Shown: positions 1-10,810 of the stretch, piece by piece
Numbering within the stretch: the stretch's first letter is position 1
Layout of the letters: every line of letters starts with the position of its first letter
NCBI RefSeq assembly: GCF_036320965.1
Contig: NC_092269.1
Span: 27,750,343 to 27,814,342, forward strand
Direction: 5' to 3'
DNA: 64,000 nt
DNA from: Panulirus ornatus
Taxonomy: Eukaryota > Arthropoda > Malacostraca > Decapoda > Palinuridae
Notes under the pieces: model-generated
The model's database searches: none
The model's input: only the letters and a program-made list of their open reading frames with translations
Told to the model about the DNA's origin: nothing
Translations under genes and position numbers: made by a program

Positions 1-1000
1 ACTCACACAGCTCATTCTTCATAACTGTAGAAACAACTTGTACATTCACATGATGGAGAGTCAATGACAACTTGATATGCAGATTATGGTTTTGGACACG
101 TAGGCATCTGTTGATGTGATGGAGAATCTTGTATAATGTACCTATCAGCAGCTCTTGTTGGAACACATGTGAATTAGTAGACAACAGAGACTCTAAATGT
201 TGATTCTAGTTAGGAGACCCAGAAGCATTTCTTACTGAAGACTCTTGAGGTAGAGAGACAACAAGAATTATTGAAATTCATGAGTTAAGAATTTTATGTA
301 TTCGTTTGCCTGAGACAATACAAAATTTGTAAGGCAATTGTTTCTTGGTATTTGTATTGAAAAATAGATGGTAAAAGCACCTGTTTACTGCTTGATAATC
401 TTTCAAAAACACAAGCAAACCACTGGTTCTTTGCTTTCATTAAAGATATGAAAATAAGAAATATGCTTTTCAGAGGTGAGTTATATTTAGTTGAGAATTG
501 AATATAATCATTGTTAACAAAATGTTTGCTTGACCACAGAATATGATTACAAAATGTTTGCTTGACCACAGAATATGATTTGACTGTGTGTTTGATAATA
601 GCAAGTAATGTAACCACCTGTGGGAGATACAGTGCTTTGATATTGTTACTTATTGATTTGATAGTCAAAATAGGGTTTACATCAATACCAGAACCAATGG
701 ATGTTGTATCTAATGTCCTGCATTTGTCTTTTTCTATAACTGAGATTCATGATTCTTATGTCGTGTCTGCATGGAGTAATTAGTCAAACTGTAGAGCCAG
801 TTGCATAGTTAACCACATTAGGAATTTTGTTGTGAATGTTTTTTGTTGCAGAATTATAATGCCTGTTGAATAGTTAATTATATTAGGAATCTTGTGAATA
901 TCTTTATGTTGCAGATTGTATATGTAAGAATGTGAGGTCATTATTTTATATTGAAGTTGCTGTTTCTCAATGGAAGGTTTACTCTAGAAGTACTTTACAG
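1..1000. other. Non-coding flank or intron before the exon
   Basis: AT-rich sequence with no recognisable coding similarity. A 74-codon open frame at 562-783 has no start context or motif I recognise. The end of the stretch reads as a splice acceptor: a pyrimidine-containing tract and CTTTACAG directly before position 1001. The only clear structure is a 32-bp tandem duplication, listed separately. Confidence 0.6.
517..580. repeat. Perfect 32-bp tandem duplication
   Basis: Positions 517-548 and 549-580 are identical 32-bp units beginning ACAAAATGTTTGCTTG. There is no third copy. It reads as a recent simple duplication in non-coding DNA. Confidence 0.9.
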
Positions 1001-1241
1001 GTTCTGTTGTTTCGTGCATTGGTAGTCTACCAATGGTTGTTACACGGTCCATAATCAGCAAGTCTGTTCCTGAGGGAGAACTTGGTAAAGTTTTCTCTAT
1101 GCTGGCCTCGTGGGAATCTCTCATACCCCTGTTGTCTAATCCATTGTACACACTTGTATATAATGCCACAATTGAAGACTTTCCTGGCACTGTATACTTC
1201 ATGAGCACAATATTCTTTATCTTTGCATCAGTTATTTATAT
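1001..1241 (+). CDS. Exon of an SLC46-like (proton-coupled folate transporter-type) major facilitator protein
   Basis: This is a 241-nt internal exon bounded by an AG acceptor (999-1000) and a GTAAGT donor (1242-1247). It starts with two bases that complete a split codon and is open throughout. The translation contains RSIISKSVPEGELGKVFSM, then LIPLLSNPLYTLVYNAT and a hydrophobic stretch ending FIFASVIYM. From family knowledge this matches the late transmembrane segments of SLC46 carriers, where R-S-hydrophobic-S-K-x-V-P, G-K-V-F and PLY-T-L-V-Y-N-A-T are typical. SLC46 members move folates or other solutes, some of them with protons, across plasma or lysosomal membranes; the substrate cannot be read from one exon. 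Neighbouring exons were not found here. The L array downstream may therefore lie in the next intron, or the gene may end outside the window. Recognition is by motif memory, not alignment. Confidence 0.7.
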
Positions 1242-1587
1242 GTAAGTATCAACTGTTATGTTCATTTGCTTTGTACTTGTTGTTTTCCATATTTTGATAT
1301 CTAAATCAGGCTTTACCCAAATATTTTTGTAACCTTGTATCAAGTACTTAAGTTCTGAAAATGCTATAGTAACTCTGAATTACTCGGTGAAGAATTTCTC
1401 ATAGTTTAGGTAATGCATGTTTGAATTAGTTACATTATCTTGCATATGCACTATGGGAAATGAAAAAAAATCTTATTAAACTGATTATAGTTGGCTCTAT
1501 AAAAGAAGTGTCTTTTATATAAAAGTAAGATTTTTTTGTACCCAATTGCCACTCCTGTAGCAGTGTGCATTAGGAATAAACATATAA
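1242..1587. other. Probable intron sequence after the exon
   Basis: Begins with a GTAAGT donor and continues as AT-rich, non-coding sequence with no repeat recognised until the diverged L relic starts near 1588. Confidence 0.5.
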
Positions 1588-2160
1588 TGGCCTCACTTGC
1601 ACACATCTACTCTCAAGCTGTTGTGCATTATGTGCTGAAACCAAAACATTCCATAGCTGAGCCCCACAGACCATTGACTCATTTACCTTGACTGCTTCAT
1701 GTGCTCTGGTTCAGCCCCATCCTGTATGCCATACTAATCCAATATATTTTATCCTATGCATGCCTCTTACACTCCTAAATATTCAGGCCTCAATACTCCT
1801 ATAACTCCTTCGTTCTATTCTTCCATCTCCTTGGTGTCTTTCCATTCCTTCATTTAGACCTTGATCAATTACTCTGACATATCAACCTTCTTAGTCAGTC
1901 TTCACTTATCCTCTCCTTGTTTAAACCATTGTATTACACCCTGGTCTGCATTCTCTCTCAAACTACACTCAGTACCACACTTCTCTTTTTGACAGTCATT
2001 CCATGACATGATTAACCTGTCTCACCTTACATATCTTTAGAAATATCATTTCAACACATTTTCTCTCTTCTTTTCTTTTTCTTCAGAGTCCCAAGATTCA
2101 AATGATGTAGCACTATTGGGACAAGTATGACTCATACCTACCACTTGTCCACATGCTCCT
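1588..2160 (-). mobile_element. Ancient, highly diverged L (RTE-like) relic, 3' half, antisense
   Basis: Read on the minus strand, this follows the order of the L 3'UTR and C-terminal coding region. Landmarks on the plus strand are GGCCTCACTTGCACACATCT, GCCCCACAGACC, TCAGGCCTCAATACTCC and CAACCTTCTTAGTCAGTCTT. These match, in order, the antisense L blocks seen for example at 47570-48100. Identity is visibly far lower than between other copies and no frame is open, so this is an old insertion of the long-3'UTR type. It shows that the family was active here long before the recent array formed. Confidence 0.65.
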
Positions 2161-2534
2161 TAACCCTTAAATGGTAGAATTAGCTAGAAATTTTATAATC
2201 TTATGCACATTTGAAAAAAATCACCTTTTTTTTATTTATGAAGTGATGAATGTCATATAGAGGTAAATGAAAATACACAGAGAAGCAATATATCTAACCT
2301 TTATTTTTTGCCTGAAAAAGTGCTGAGTAAGTGGGAGGAGTTCAAGTTAGGTGGGAAGGACTTGGAGGTCTTGTTTTCATCTTTCTCTTGAACTTCATTT
2401 CACACCCTGTTCTTGTTTTGTTTACAAGCACTGTGTTGGTGATGGATAACATAAGTATATATAGAAGTTTTTAACTGTTAACACTAAAAATGAGTTTGAG
2501 GAGAGGGAAGGACATATATATAATAATATATATA
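2161..2534. other. Unique AT-rich DNA with no recognised feature
   Basis: Contains short A and T runs and a small (TA)n cluster at about 2513-2535. No coding or repeat similarity was recognised. Confidence 0.5.
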
Positions 2535-2596
2535 ATATCGCTACCTCGCTAATGCGGCAGACAGCGACAAAGCAGAATAAGAATAAATAAAAAATA
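2535..2596 (+). mobile_element. Isolated L 3' terminal tail (hairpin plus A-rich tail)
   Basis: Positions 2539-2566 read CGCT-AC-CTCGC-TAAT-GCGGC-AGAC-AGCG, the L terminal hairpin with one inner-stem change, followed by ACAAAG and an AATAAATAAA tail. Nothing else of L lies upstream, so this is either an extremely 5'-truncated insertion or the remnant target of the next copy. Confidence 0.6.
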
Positions 2597-3123
2597 TTTT
2601 GAGTGGTCGGGTCCTGAACATGCAAGAGGGTGAGGGGCGTGCAGGAATAGAGTGAATTGGAATGATGTGGTATACTCGGGGTCGAGGTGCTGTCAGTGGA
2701 TTGAACCAGGGCATATGAAGCGTCTGGGGTAAACCATGGAAAGTTCCGAGGGGCCTAGATGTGGAAAGGGAGCTGTGGTTTCAGTGCACTACTACATGAC
2801 AGCTAGAGACTGAGTGTGAACGAATGGGGCCTTTGGTGTCTTTTCCTAGCGCTACCTCGCATACATGAGGGGGAGGTTGTTGTTATTCTATGTGTGGCGA
2901 GGTGGCGATGGGAACAAATAAAGGCAGACTATGAATTATGTACATGTGTATATATGTATATGTCTGTGTGTATATATATGTGTACATTGAGATGTATAGG
3001 TATGTATATTTGCATGTGTGGACGTGTATCTATATACATGTATATGTGGGTGGGTTGGGCCATTCTTTCATCTGTTTCCTTGTGCTACCTCGCTAACGGG
3101 GGAGACAGCGACAAAGCAAAATA
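2597..3123 (+). mobile_element. L copy, 5'-truncated, C-terminal tip and long 3'UTR
   Basis: Starts at the codons of the ILSDRG/GLNMQ region and runs through the long 3'UTR (GCGCTACCTCGC-like motif near 2850) to a terminal hairpin at about 3081-3112. The would-be stop is CGA in the GGGGTCGAGG context (2678-2687), as in the other long-form copies. The inner hairpin has drifted (TAACGGGGGAG). The tail is (AAAT)n grading into (AT)n. Confidence 0.8.
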
Positions 3124-3132
3124 AATAAATAA

Positions 3133-3195
<63 letters not shown>
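3119..3195. repeat. (AAAT)n and (AT)n microsatellite
   Basis: Tail of the preceding L copy running into a (TA) tract of about 58 bp. The next L copy begins directly at its end. Confidence 0.95.
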
Positions 3196-3197
<2 letters not shown>

Positions 3198-4170
3198 GAA
3201 GCGGAAGTGAATCATAGGGTGGGGGAGGGGGCGAAAATCCTGGGAGCCTTGAAGAATGTGTGGAAGTCGAGAACATTATCTCGTAAAGCAAAAATGGGTA
3301 TGTTTGAAGGAATAGTGGTTCCAACAATGTTGTATGGTTGCAAGGCGTGGGCTATGGATAGAGTTGTGCGCAGGAGGGTGGATGTGCTGGAAATGAGATG
3401 TTTGAGGACAATGTGTGGTGTGAGGTGGTTTGATCGAGTAAGTAATGTAAGGGTAAGAGAGATGTGTGGAAATAAAAAGAGCGTGGTTGAGAGAGCAGAA
3501 GAGGGTGTTTTGAAATGGTTTGGGCACATGGAGAGAATGAGTGAGGAAAGATTGACCAAGAGGATATATGTGTCTGAGGTGGAGGGAACGAGGAGAAGTG
3601 GGAGACCAAATTGGAGGTGGAAAGATAGATTGAAAAAGATTTTGAGTGATCGGGGCCTGAACATGCAGGAGGGTGAAAGGCGGGCAAGGAATAGAGTGAA
3701 CTGGATCGATGTGGTATACCGGGGTTGACGTGCTGTCAGTGGATTGAATCAGGGCATGTGAAGCGTCTGGGGTAAACCATGGAAAGCTGTGTGGGGCCTG
3801 GATGTGGAAAGGGAGGTGTGGTTTCGGGCATTATTGCATGACAGCTAGAGACTGAGTGTGAACGAATGAGGCCTTTGTTGTCTTTTCCTAGCGCTACCCC
3901 GCACATATGAGGGGGGTGTGGGATGGTATTCCCTGTGTGGTGAGGTGGCGATGGAAATGAATAAAGGTAGACAGTGTGAATTGTGTGCATGGGTATATAT
4001 GTATGTGTCTGTGTGTGTATATATATATGTGTACATTGAGATGTATAGGTATGTATATTTGCGTGTGTGGACGTGTGTGTATATACATGTGTATGGGGGT
4101 GGGTTTGGCCATTTCTTTCGTCTGTTTCCTTGCGCTACCTCGCAAACGTGGGAGACAGCGACAAAGCAAA
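3196..4170 (+). mobile_element. L copy, 5'-truncated, C-terminal region and long 3'UTR
   Basis: Enters at the codons for MEAEVNHRVGEGAK and is open for about 177 codons to TGA at 3726-3728. It covers only the post-RT C-terminal domain, so no endonuclease or RT residues are present. The protein shows the long-form markers RRRVD and ILSDRG, and SGRP in place of RGRP. The 3'UTR is the long form with the internal large hairpin (about 3892-3950). The terminal hairpin lies at 4133-4160, with GTGGG in place of GCGGG. Confidence 0.85.
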
Positions 4171-4501
<331 letters not shown>

Positions 4502-4542
4502 TTTATATATATATAGATATATATATAGATATATATATATAT
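4502..4542. repeat. Interrupted (AT)n with ATAG units
   Basis: A short tract of TATA repeats punctuated by ATAG, lying between the S head and the next L copy. Confidence 0.85.
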
Positions 4543-6098
4543 TTGGATAGTATTGCAGTGGAATTTATTAAAAAAGGGGGTGACTGTATTGTTGACTGGT
4601 TGGTAAGGTTATTTAATGTATGTATGACTCATGGTGAGGTGCCTGAGGATTGGCGGAATGCGTGCATAGTGCCATTGTACAAAGGCAGGGGGGATAAGAG
4701 TGAGTGCTCAAATTACAGAGGTATAAGTTTGTTGAGTATTCCTGGCAAATTATATGGGAGGGTATTGATTGAGAGGGTGAAGGCATGTACAGAGCATCAG
4801 ATTGGGGAAGAGCAGTGTGGTTTCAGAAGTGGTAGAGGATGTGTGGATCAGGTGTTTGCTTTGAAGAATGTATGTGAGAAATACTTAGAAAAGCAAATGG
4901 ATTTGTATGTAGCATTTATGGATCTGGAGAAGGCATATGATAGAGTTGATAGAGATGCTCTGTGGAAGGTATTAAGAATATATGGTGTGGGAGGCAAGTT
5001 GTTAGAAGCAGTGAAAAGTTTTTATCGAGGATGTAAGGCATGTGTACGTGTAGGAAGAGAGGAAAGTGATTGGTTCTCAGTGAATGAAGGTTTGCGGCAG
5101 GGGTGTGTGATGTCTCCATGGTTGTTTAATTTGTTTATGGATGGGGTTGTTAGGGAGGTGAATGCAAGAGTTTTGGAAAGAGGGGCAAGTATGAAGTCTG
5201 TTGGGGATGAGAGAGCTTGGGAAGTGAGTCAGTTGTTGTTCGCTGATGATACAGCGCTGGTGGCTGATTCATGTGAGAAATGAAGTCTGTTGGGGATGAG
5301 AGAGCTTGGGAAGTGAGTCAGTTGTTGTTCGCTGATGATACAGCACTGGTGGCTGATTCATGTGAGAAACTGCAGAAGCTGGTGACTGAGTTTGGTAAAG
5401 TGTGTGAAAGAAGAAAGTTAAGAGTAAATGTGAATAAGAGCAAGGTTATTAGGTACAGTAGGGTTGAGGGTCAATTCAATTGGGAGGTGAGTTTGAATGG
5501 AGAAAAACTGGAGGAAGTGAAGTGTTTTAGATATCTGGGAGTGGATCTGGCAGTGGATGGAACCATGGAAGCGGAAGTGGATCATAGGGTGGGGGAGGGG
5601 GCAAAAATTCTGGGAGCCTTGAAGAATGTGTGGAAGTTGAGAACATTATCTCGGAAAGCAAAAATGGGTATGTTTGAAGGAATAGTGGTTCCAACAATGT
5701 TGTATGGTTGCGAGGCGTGGACTATGGATAGAGTTGTGCGCAGGAGGATGGATATGCTGGAAATGAGATGTTTGAGGACAATGTGTGGTGTGAGGTGGTT
5801 TGATCGAGTAAGTAACGTAAGGGTAAGAGAGATGTGTGGAAATAAAAAGAACGTGGTTGAGAGAGCAGAAGAGGGTGTTTTGAAATGGTTTGGTCACAGG
5901 GAGAGAATGAGTGAGGAAAGATTGACCAAGAGGATATATGTGTCGGAGGTGGAGGGAACGAGGAGAAGAGGGAGACCAAATTGGAGGTGGAAAGATGGAG
6001 TGAAAAAGATTTTGTGTGATCGGGGCCTGAACATGCAGGAGGGTGAAAGGAGGGCAAAGAATAGAGTAAATTGGAGCGATGTGGTATACCGGGTTTGA
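4543..6098 (+). pseudogene. L reverse transcriptase and C-terminal region, broken by an 89-bp tandem duplication
   Basis: This encodes the RT from GIAVEFIKKG onward: YRGISLLSIPG, FMDLEKAYDRVDR, GLRQGCVMSPW, FADD and the post-RT C-terminal domain. Positions 5192-5280 are repeated at 5281-5369 with one difference (GCGCTGG against GCACTGG). Because 89 is not a multiple of three, the frame breaks at a TGA at 5281, and the FADD catalytic box is present twice. The downstream frame continues to TGA at 6096-6098 without further breaks. Subfamily markers are mixed (CERRK, RRRMD, ILCDRG). The start is a truncation, not a genuine initiation codon. Confidence 0.8.
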
Positions 6099-6206
6099 CG
6101 TGCTGTCAGTGGATTGAATCAAGGCATGTGTATGGGGGTGGGTTGGGCCATTTCTTTCATCTGTTTCCTTGCGCTACCTCGCAAACGCGGGAGACAGCGA
6201 CAAAGC
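4543..6206 (+). mobile_element. L copy, 5'-truncated within the RT region, doubly shortened 3'UTR
   Basis: Enters at the GLDGIAVEF codons (here TTGGATAGT). The 3'UTR is shorter than in any other copy: it jumps from GGCATGTG just after the stop to TATGGGGGTGGG, and CATGTG occurs at both ends of the missing block. The terminal hairpin is intact at 6172-6199, followed by CAAAG and poly(A). Confidence 0.85.

Positions 6207-6279
<73 letters not shown>
6207..6279. repeat. Poly(A) and (AT)n microsatellite
   Basis: About 16 A residues followed by about 57 bp of (AT): the 3' tail of one L copy and the landing site of the next. Confidence 0.95.
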
Positions 6280-6284
<5 letters not shown>

Positions 6285-8808
6285 GGGTGATTTGAATGCA
6301 AAGGTGAGTAATGTGGCAGTTGAGGGAATAATTGGTATGCATGGGGTGTTCAGTGTTGAAAATGGAAATGGTGAAGAGCTTGTAGATTTATGTGCTGAAA
6401 AAGGACTGATGATTGGGAATACCTGGTTTAAAAAGCGAGATATACATAAGTATACTTATGTAAGTAGGAGAGATGGCCAGAGAGCGTTATTGGATTACGT
6501 GTTAATTGACAGGCGTGCGAAAGAGAGACTTTTGGATGTTAATGTGCTGAGAGGTTCAACTGGAGGGATGTCTGATCATTATCTTGTGGAGGCTAAGGTG
6601 AAGATTAGTATGGGTTTTCAGAAAAGAGGAGTGAATGTTGGGGTGAAGAAGGTGGTGAGAGTAAGTGAGCTTGGGAAGGAGACCTGTGTGGGGAAGTACC
6701 AGGAGAGACTGTGTACAGAATGGAAAAAGGTGAGAACAATGGAAGTAAGGGGAGTGGGGGAGGAATGGGATGTATTTAGGGAATCAGTGATGGATTGCGC
6801 AAAAGATGCTTGTGGCATGAGAAGAGTGGGAGGTGGGCTGTTTAGAAAGGGTAGTGAGTGGTGGGATGAAGAAGTAAGAGTATTAGTGAAAGAGAAGAGA
6901 GAGGCATTTGGACGATTTTTGCAGGGAAAAAATGCAATTGAGTGGGAGAAGTATAAAAGAAAGAGACAGGAGGTCAAGAAAAAGGTGCAAGAGGTGAAAA
7001 AAAGAGCAAATGAGAGTTGGGGTGAGAGACTATCAGTAAATTTTAGGGAGAATAAAAAGATGTTCTGGAAGGAGGTAAATAGGGTGCGTAAGACAAGGGA
7101 GCAAATAGGAACTTCAGTGAAGGGCGTAAATGGGGAGGTGATAACAAGTAGCGGTGATGTGAGAAGGAGATGGAATGAGTATTTTGAAGGTTTGTTGAAT
7201 GTGTCTGATGACAGAGTGGCAGATATAGGGTGTTTTGGTCGAGGTGGTGTGCAAAGTGAGAGGGTTAGGGAAAATGATTTGGTAAACAGAGAAGAGGTAG
7301 TAAAAGCTTTGCGGAAGATGAAAGCCGGCAAGGCAGCAGGTTTGGATGGTATTGCAGTGGAATTTATTAAAAAAGGGGGTGACTGTATTGTTGACTGGTT
7401 GGTAAGGTTATTTAATGTATGTATGACTCATGGTGAGGTGCCTGAGGATTGGCGGAATGCGTGCATAGTGCCATTGTACAAAGGCAAAGGGGATAAGAGT
7501 GAGTGCTCAAATTACAGAGGTATAAGTTTGTTGAGTATTCCTGGTAAATTATATGGGAGGGTATTGATTGAGAGGGTGAAGGCATGTACAGAGCATCAGA
7601 TTGGGGAAGAGCAGTGCGGTTTCAGAAGTGGTAGAGGATGTGTGGATCAGGTGTTTGCTTTGAAGAATGTATGTGAGAAATACTTAGAAAAGCAAATGGA
7701 TTTGTATGTAGCATTTATGGATCTGGAGAAGGCATATGATAGAGTTGATAGAGATGCTCTGTGGAAGGTATTAAGAATATATGGTGTTGGAGGCAAGTTG
7801 TTAGAAGCAGTGAAAAGTTTTTATCGAGGATGTAAGGCATGTGTACGTGTAGGAAGAGAGGAAAGTGATTGGTTCTCAGTGAATGTAGGTTTGCGGCAGG
7901 GGTGTGTGATGTCTCCATGGTTGTTTAATTTGTTTATGGATGGGGTTGTAAGGGAGGTAAATGCAAGAGTCCTGGAAAGAGGGGCAAGTATGAAGTCTGT
8001 TGGGGATGAGAGAGCTTGGGAAGTGAGTCAGTTGTTGTTCGCTGATGATACAGCGCTGGTGGCTGATTCATGTGAGAAACTGCAGAAGCTGGTGACTGAG
8101 TTTGGTAAAGTGTGTGGAAGAAGAAAGTTGAGAGTAAATGTGAATAAGAGCAAGGCTATTAGGTACAGTAGGGGTGAGGGTCAAGTCAATTGGGAGGTGA
8201 GTTTGAATGGAGAAAAACTGGAGGAAGTGAAGTGTTTTAGATATCTGGGAGTGGATCTGTCAGCGGATGGAACCATGGAAGCGGAAGTGGATCATAGGGT
8301 GGGGGAGGGGGCGAAAATTTTGGGAGCCTTGAAAAATGTGTGGAAGTCGAGAACATTATCTCGGAAAGCAAAAATGGGTATGTTTGAGGGAATAGTGGTT
8401 CCAACAATGTTGTATGGTTGCGAGGCGTGGGCTATGGATAGAGATGTGCGCAGGAGGATGGATGTGCTGGAAATGAGATGTTTGAGGACAATGTGTGGTG
8501 TGAGGTGGTTTGATCGAGTAAGTAACGTGAGGGTAAGAGAGATCTGTGGAAATAAAAAGAGCGTGGTTGAGAGAGCAGAAGAGGGTGTTTTGAAATGGTT
8601 TGGGCACATGGAGAGAATGAGTGAGGAGAGATTGACCAAGAGGATATATGTGTCGGAGGTGGAGGGAACGAGGAGAAGAGGGAGACCAAATTGGAGGTGG
8701 AAAGATGGAGTGAAAAAGATTTTGAGTGATCGGGGCCTGAACATGCAGGAGGGTGAAAGGAGGGCAAGGAATAGAGTGAATTGGAGTCATGTGGTATACA
8801 GGGGTTGA
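6280..8808 (+). CDS. L ORF: partial APE endonuclease, complete reverse transcriptase and C-terminal domain
   Basis: The frame is open for about 842 codons, with a first ATG at 6283. That ATG is the M of MGDLNAK inside the endonuclease, so it is an internal methionine and not the native start. The endonuclease retains GDLNAK, DYVLIDRR and SDHYLVEAKV. A basic linker rich in K, R and E follows. The RT then shows GLDGIAVEF, SNYRGISLLSIPG, FMDLEKAYDRVDR (first catalytic Asp), GLRQGCVMSPW and FADD (8038-8049). The C-terminal part has LYGCEAW, MRCLRTMCGVRW and the basic motif RRRGRPNWRWKDG. Length and order fit RTE-clade non-LTR elements, whose protein nicks the target and copies RNA onto it. No RNase H is visible. 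The copy mixes RRRMD with ILSDRG. Functional loss is expected from the missing N-terminus. Confidence 0.85.
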
Positions 8809-8994
8809 CGTGCTGTCAGTGGATTGAATCAAGGCATGTGAAGCGTCTGGGGTAAACCATGGAAAGCTGTGTAGGTATGTATATTTGCGTGTGTGGACGT
8901 GTGTATGTACATGTGTATGGGGGGGGGGTTGGGCCATTTCTTTCGTCTGTTTCCTTGCGCTACCTCGCAAACGCGGGAGACAGCGACAAAGTAT
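6280..8994 (+). mobile_element. L copy, 5'-truncated in the endonuclease domain, short 3'UTR
   Basis: Begins just before the GDLNAK codons and continues to a terminal hairpin at 8958-8985 and a GTATAAAA tail. The 3'UTR is the short form (GAAAGCTGTGTAGGTATG junction near 8863-8880). Confidence 0.9.

Positions 8995-9047
<53 letters not shown>
8995..9047. repeat. Poly(A) and (AT)n microsatellite
   Basis: About 16 A residues and about 37 bp of (TA), linking two head-to-tail L copies. Confidence 0.95.
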
Positions 9048-9051
<4 letters not shown>

Positions 9052-10589
9052 AAAATTATTTGGTAAACAGAGAAGACGTAGTGAAAGCTTTGCGGAAGAT
9101 GAAAGCCGGCAAGGCAGCAGGTTTGGATGGTATTGCAGTGGAATTTATTAAAAAAGGGGGTGACTGTATTGTGGACTGGTTGGTAAGGTTATTTAATGTA
9201 TGTATGACTCATGGTGAGGTGCCTGAGGATTGGCGGAATGCGTGCACAGTGCCATTGTACAAAGGCAAAGGGGATAAGAGTGAGTGCTCAAATTACAGAG
9301 GTGTAAGTTTGTTGAGTATTCCTGGTAAATTATATGGGAGGGTATTGATTGAGAGGGTGAAGGCATGTACAGAGCATCAGATCGGGGAAGAGCAGTGTGG
9401 TTTCAGAAGTGGTAGAGGATGTGTGGATCAGGTGTTTGCTTTGAAGAATGTATGTGAGAAATACTTAGAAAAGCAAATGGATTTGTATGTAGCATTTATG
9501 GATCTGGAGAAGGCATATGATAGAGTTGATAGAGATGCTCTGTGGAAGGTATTAAGAATATATGGTGTGGGAGGAAAGTTGTTAGAAGCAGTGAAAAGTT
9601 TTTATCGAGGATGTAAGGCATGTGTACGTGTAGGAAAAGAGGAAAGTGATTGGTTCTCAGTGAATGTAGGTTTGCGGCAGGGGTGTGTGATGTCTCCATG
9701 GTTGTTTAATTTGTTTATGGATGGGGTTGTTAGGGAGGTAAATGCAAGAGTTTTGGAAAGAGGGGCAAGTATGAAGTCTGTTGGGGATGAGAGAGCTTGG
9801 GAAGTGAGTCAGTTGTTGTTCGCTGATGATACAGCGCTGGTGGCTGATTCATGTGAGAAACTGCAGAAGCTGGTGACTGAGTTTGGTAAAGTGTGTGGAA
9901 GAAGAAAGATAAGAGTAAATGTGAATAAGAGCAAGGTTATTAGGTACAGTAGGGTTGAGGGTCAAGTCAATTGGGAGGTGAGTTTGAATGGAGAAAAACT
10001 GGAGGAAGTGAAGTGTTTTAGATATCTGGGAGTGGATCTGGCAGTGGATGGAACCATGGAAGCGGAAGTGGTTCATAGGGTGGGGAAGGGGGCGAAAATT
10101 CTGGGGGCCTTGAAGAATGTGTGGAAGTCGAGAACATTATCTCGGAAAGCAAAAATGGGTATGTTTGAAGGAATAGTGGTTCCAACAATGTTGTATGGTT
10201 GCGAGGCGTGGGCTATGGATAGAGTTGTGCGCAGGAGGATGGATGTGCTGGAAATGAGATGTTTGAGGACAATGTGTGGTGTGAGGTGGTTTCATTGAGT
10301 GAGTAACGTAAGGGTAAGAGAGATGTGTGGAAATAAAAAGAGCGTGGTTGAGAGAGCAGAAGAGGGTGTTTTGAAGTGGTTTGGGCACATGGAGAGAATG
10401 AGTGAGGAAAGATTGACCAAGAGGATATATGTGTCGGAGGTGGAGGGAACGAGGAGAAGAGGGAGACCAAACTGGAGGTGGAAAGATGGAGTGAAAAAGA
10501 TTTTGTGTGATCGGGGCCTGAACATGCAGGAGGGTGAAAGGACAGCAAGGAATAGAGTGAATTGGAGCGATGTGGTATACCGGGGTTGA
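9048..10589 (+). pseudogene. L reverse transcriptase and C-terminal domain with one in-frame stop
   Basis: Encodes VNREDVVKALRKMKAGKAAG, the full RT with FMD and FADD boxes, and the C-terminal region. One break: at 10290-10298 TTTGATCGA of other copies has become TTTCATTGA, giving RWFH and a TGA stop. The frame resumes without a shift through 10589 (96 codons after the stop). Markers are short-form (CGRRK, RRRMD, RRRGRP, ILCDRG). This is nearly intact and probably young. The break would remove only the last part of the post-RT domain, including the RGRP motif. Confidence 0.85.
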
Positions 10590-10775
10590 CGTGCTGTCAG
10601 TGGATTGAATCAAGGCATGTGAAGCGTCTGGGGTAAACCATGGAAAGCTGTGTAGGTATGTATATTTGCGTGTGTGGACGCATGTATATACATGTGTATG
10701 GGGGTGGGTTGGGCCATTTCTTTCGTCTGTTTCCTTGCGCTACCTCGCAAACGCGGGAGACAGCGACAAAGTATA
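9048..10775 (+). mobile_element. L copy, 5'-truncated before the RT, short 3'UTR
   Basis: Enters at AGGGAAAATTATTTGG and runs through the RT to a short-form 3'UTR. The terminal hairpin is at 10738-10765 with a GTATAATAAAAATG tail. Confidence 0.9.
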
Positions 10776-10810
10776 ATAAAAATGATAAAAAAAAAATATA
10801 TATATATATA
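10776..10810. repeat. A-rich tail and short (AT)n
   Basis: A-rich L tail with about 15 bp of (TA), directly followed by an S element head. Confidence 0.85.

Noticed and set aside
562..783. 73-codon open frame before the SLC46-like exon
   Set aside because: No family similarity recognised and no matching splice sites; consistent with chance in AT-rich DNA.
3123..3195. Target-site duplications around single L copies
   Set aside because: With (AT)n on both sides of nearly every copy, short direct repeats cannot be told from microsatellite, so none is claimed.
6280..8808. The L ORF as a host craniofacial-development-protein-2-like gene
   Set aside because: That name is often attached to LINE endonuclease ORFs in automatic annotation. 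The frame here continues into a reverse transcriptase and the sequence is repeated dozens of times.
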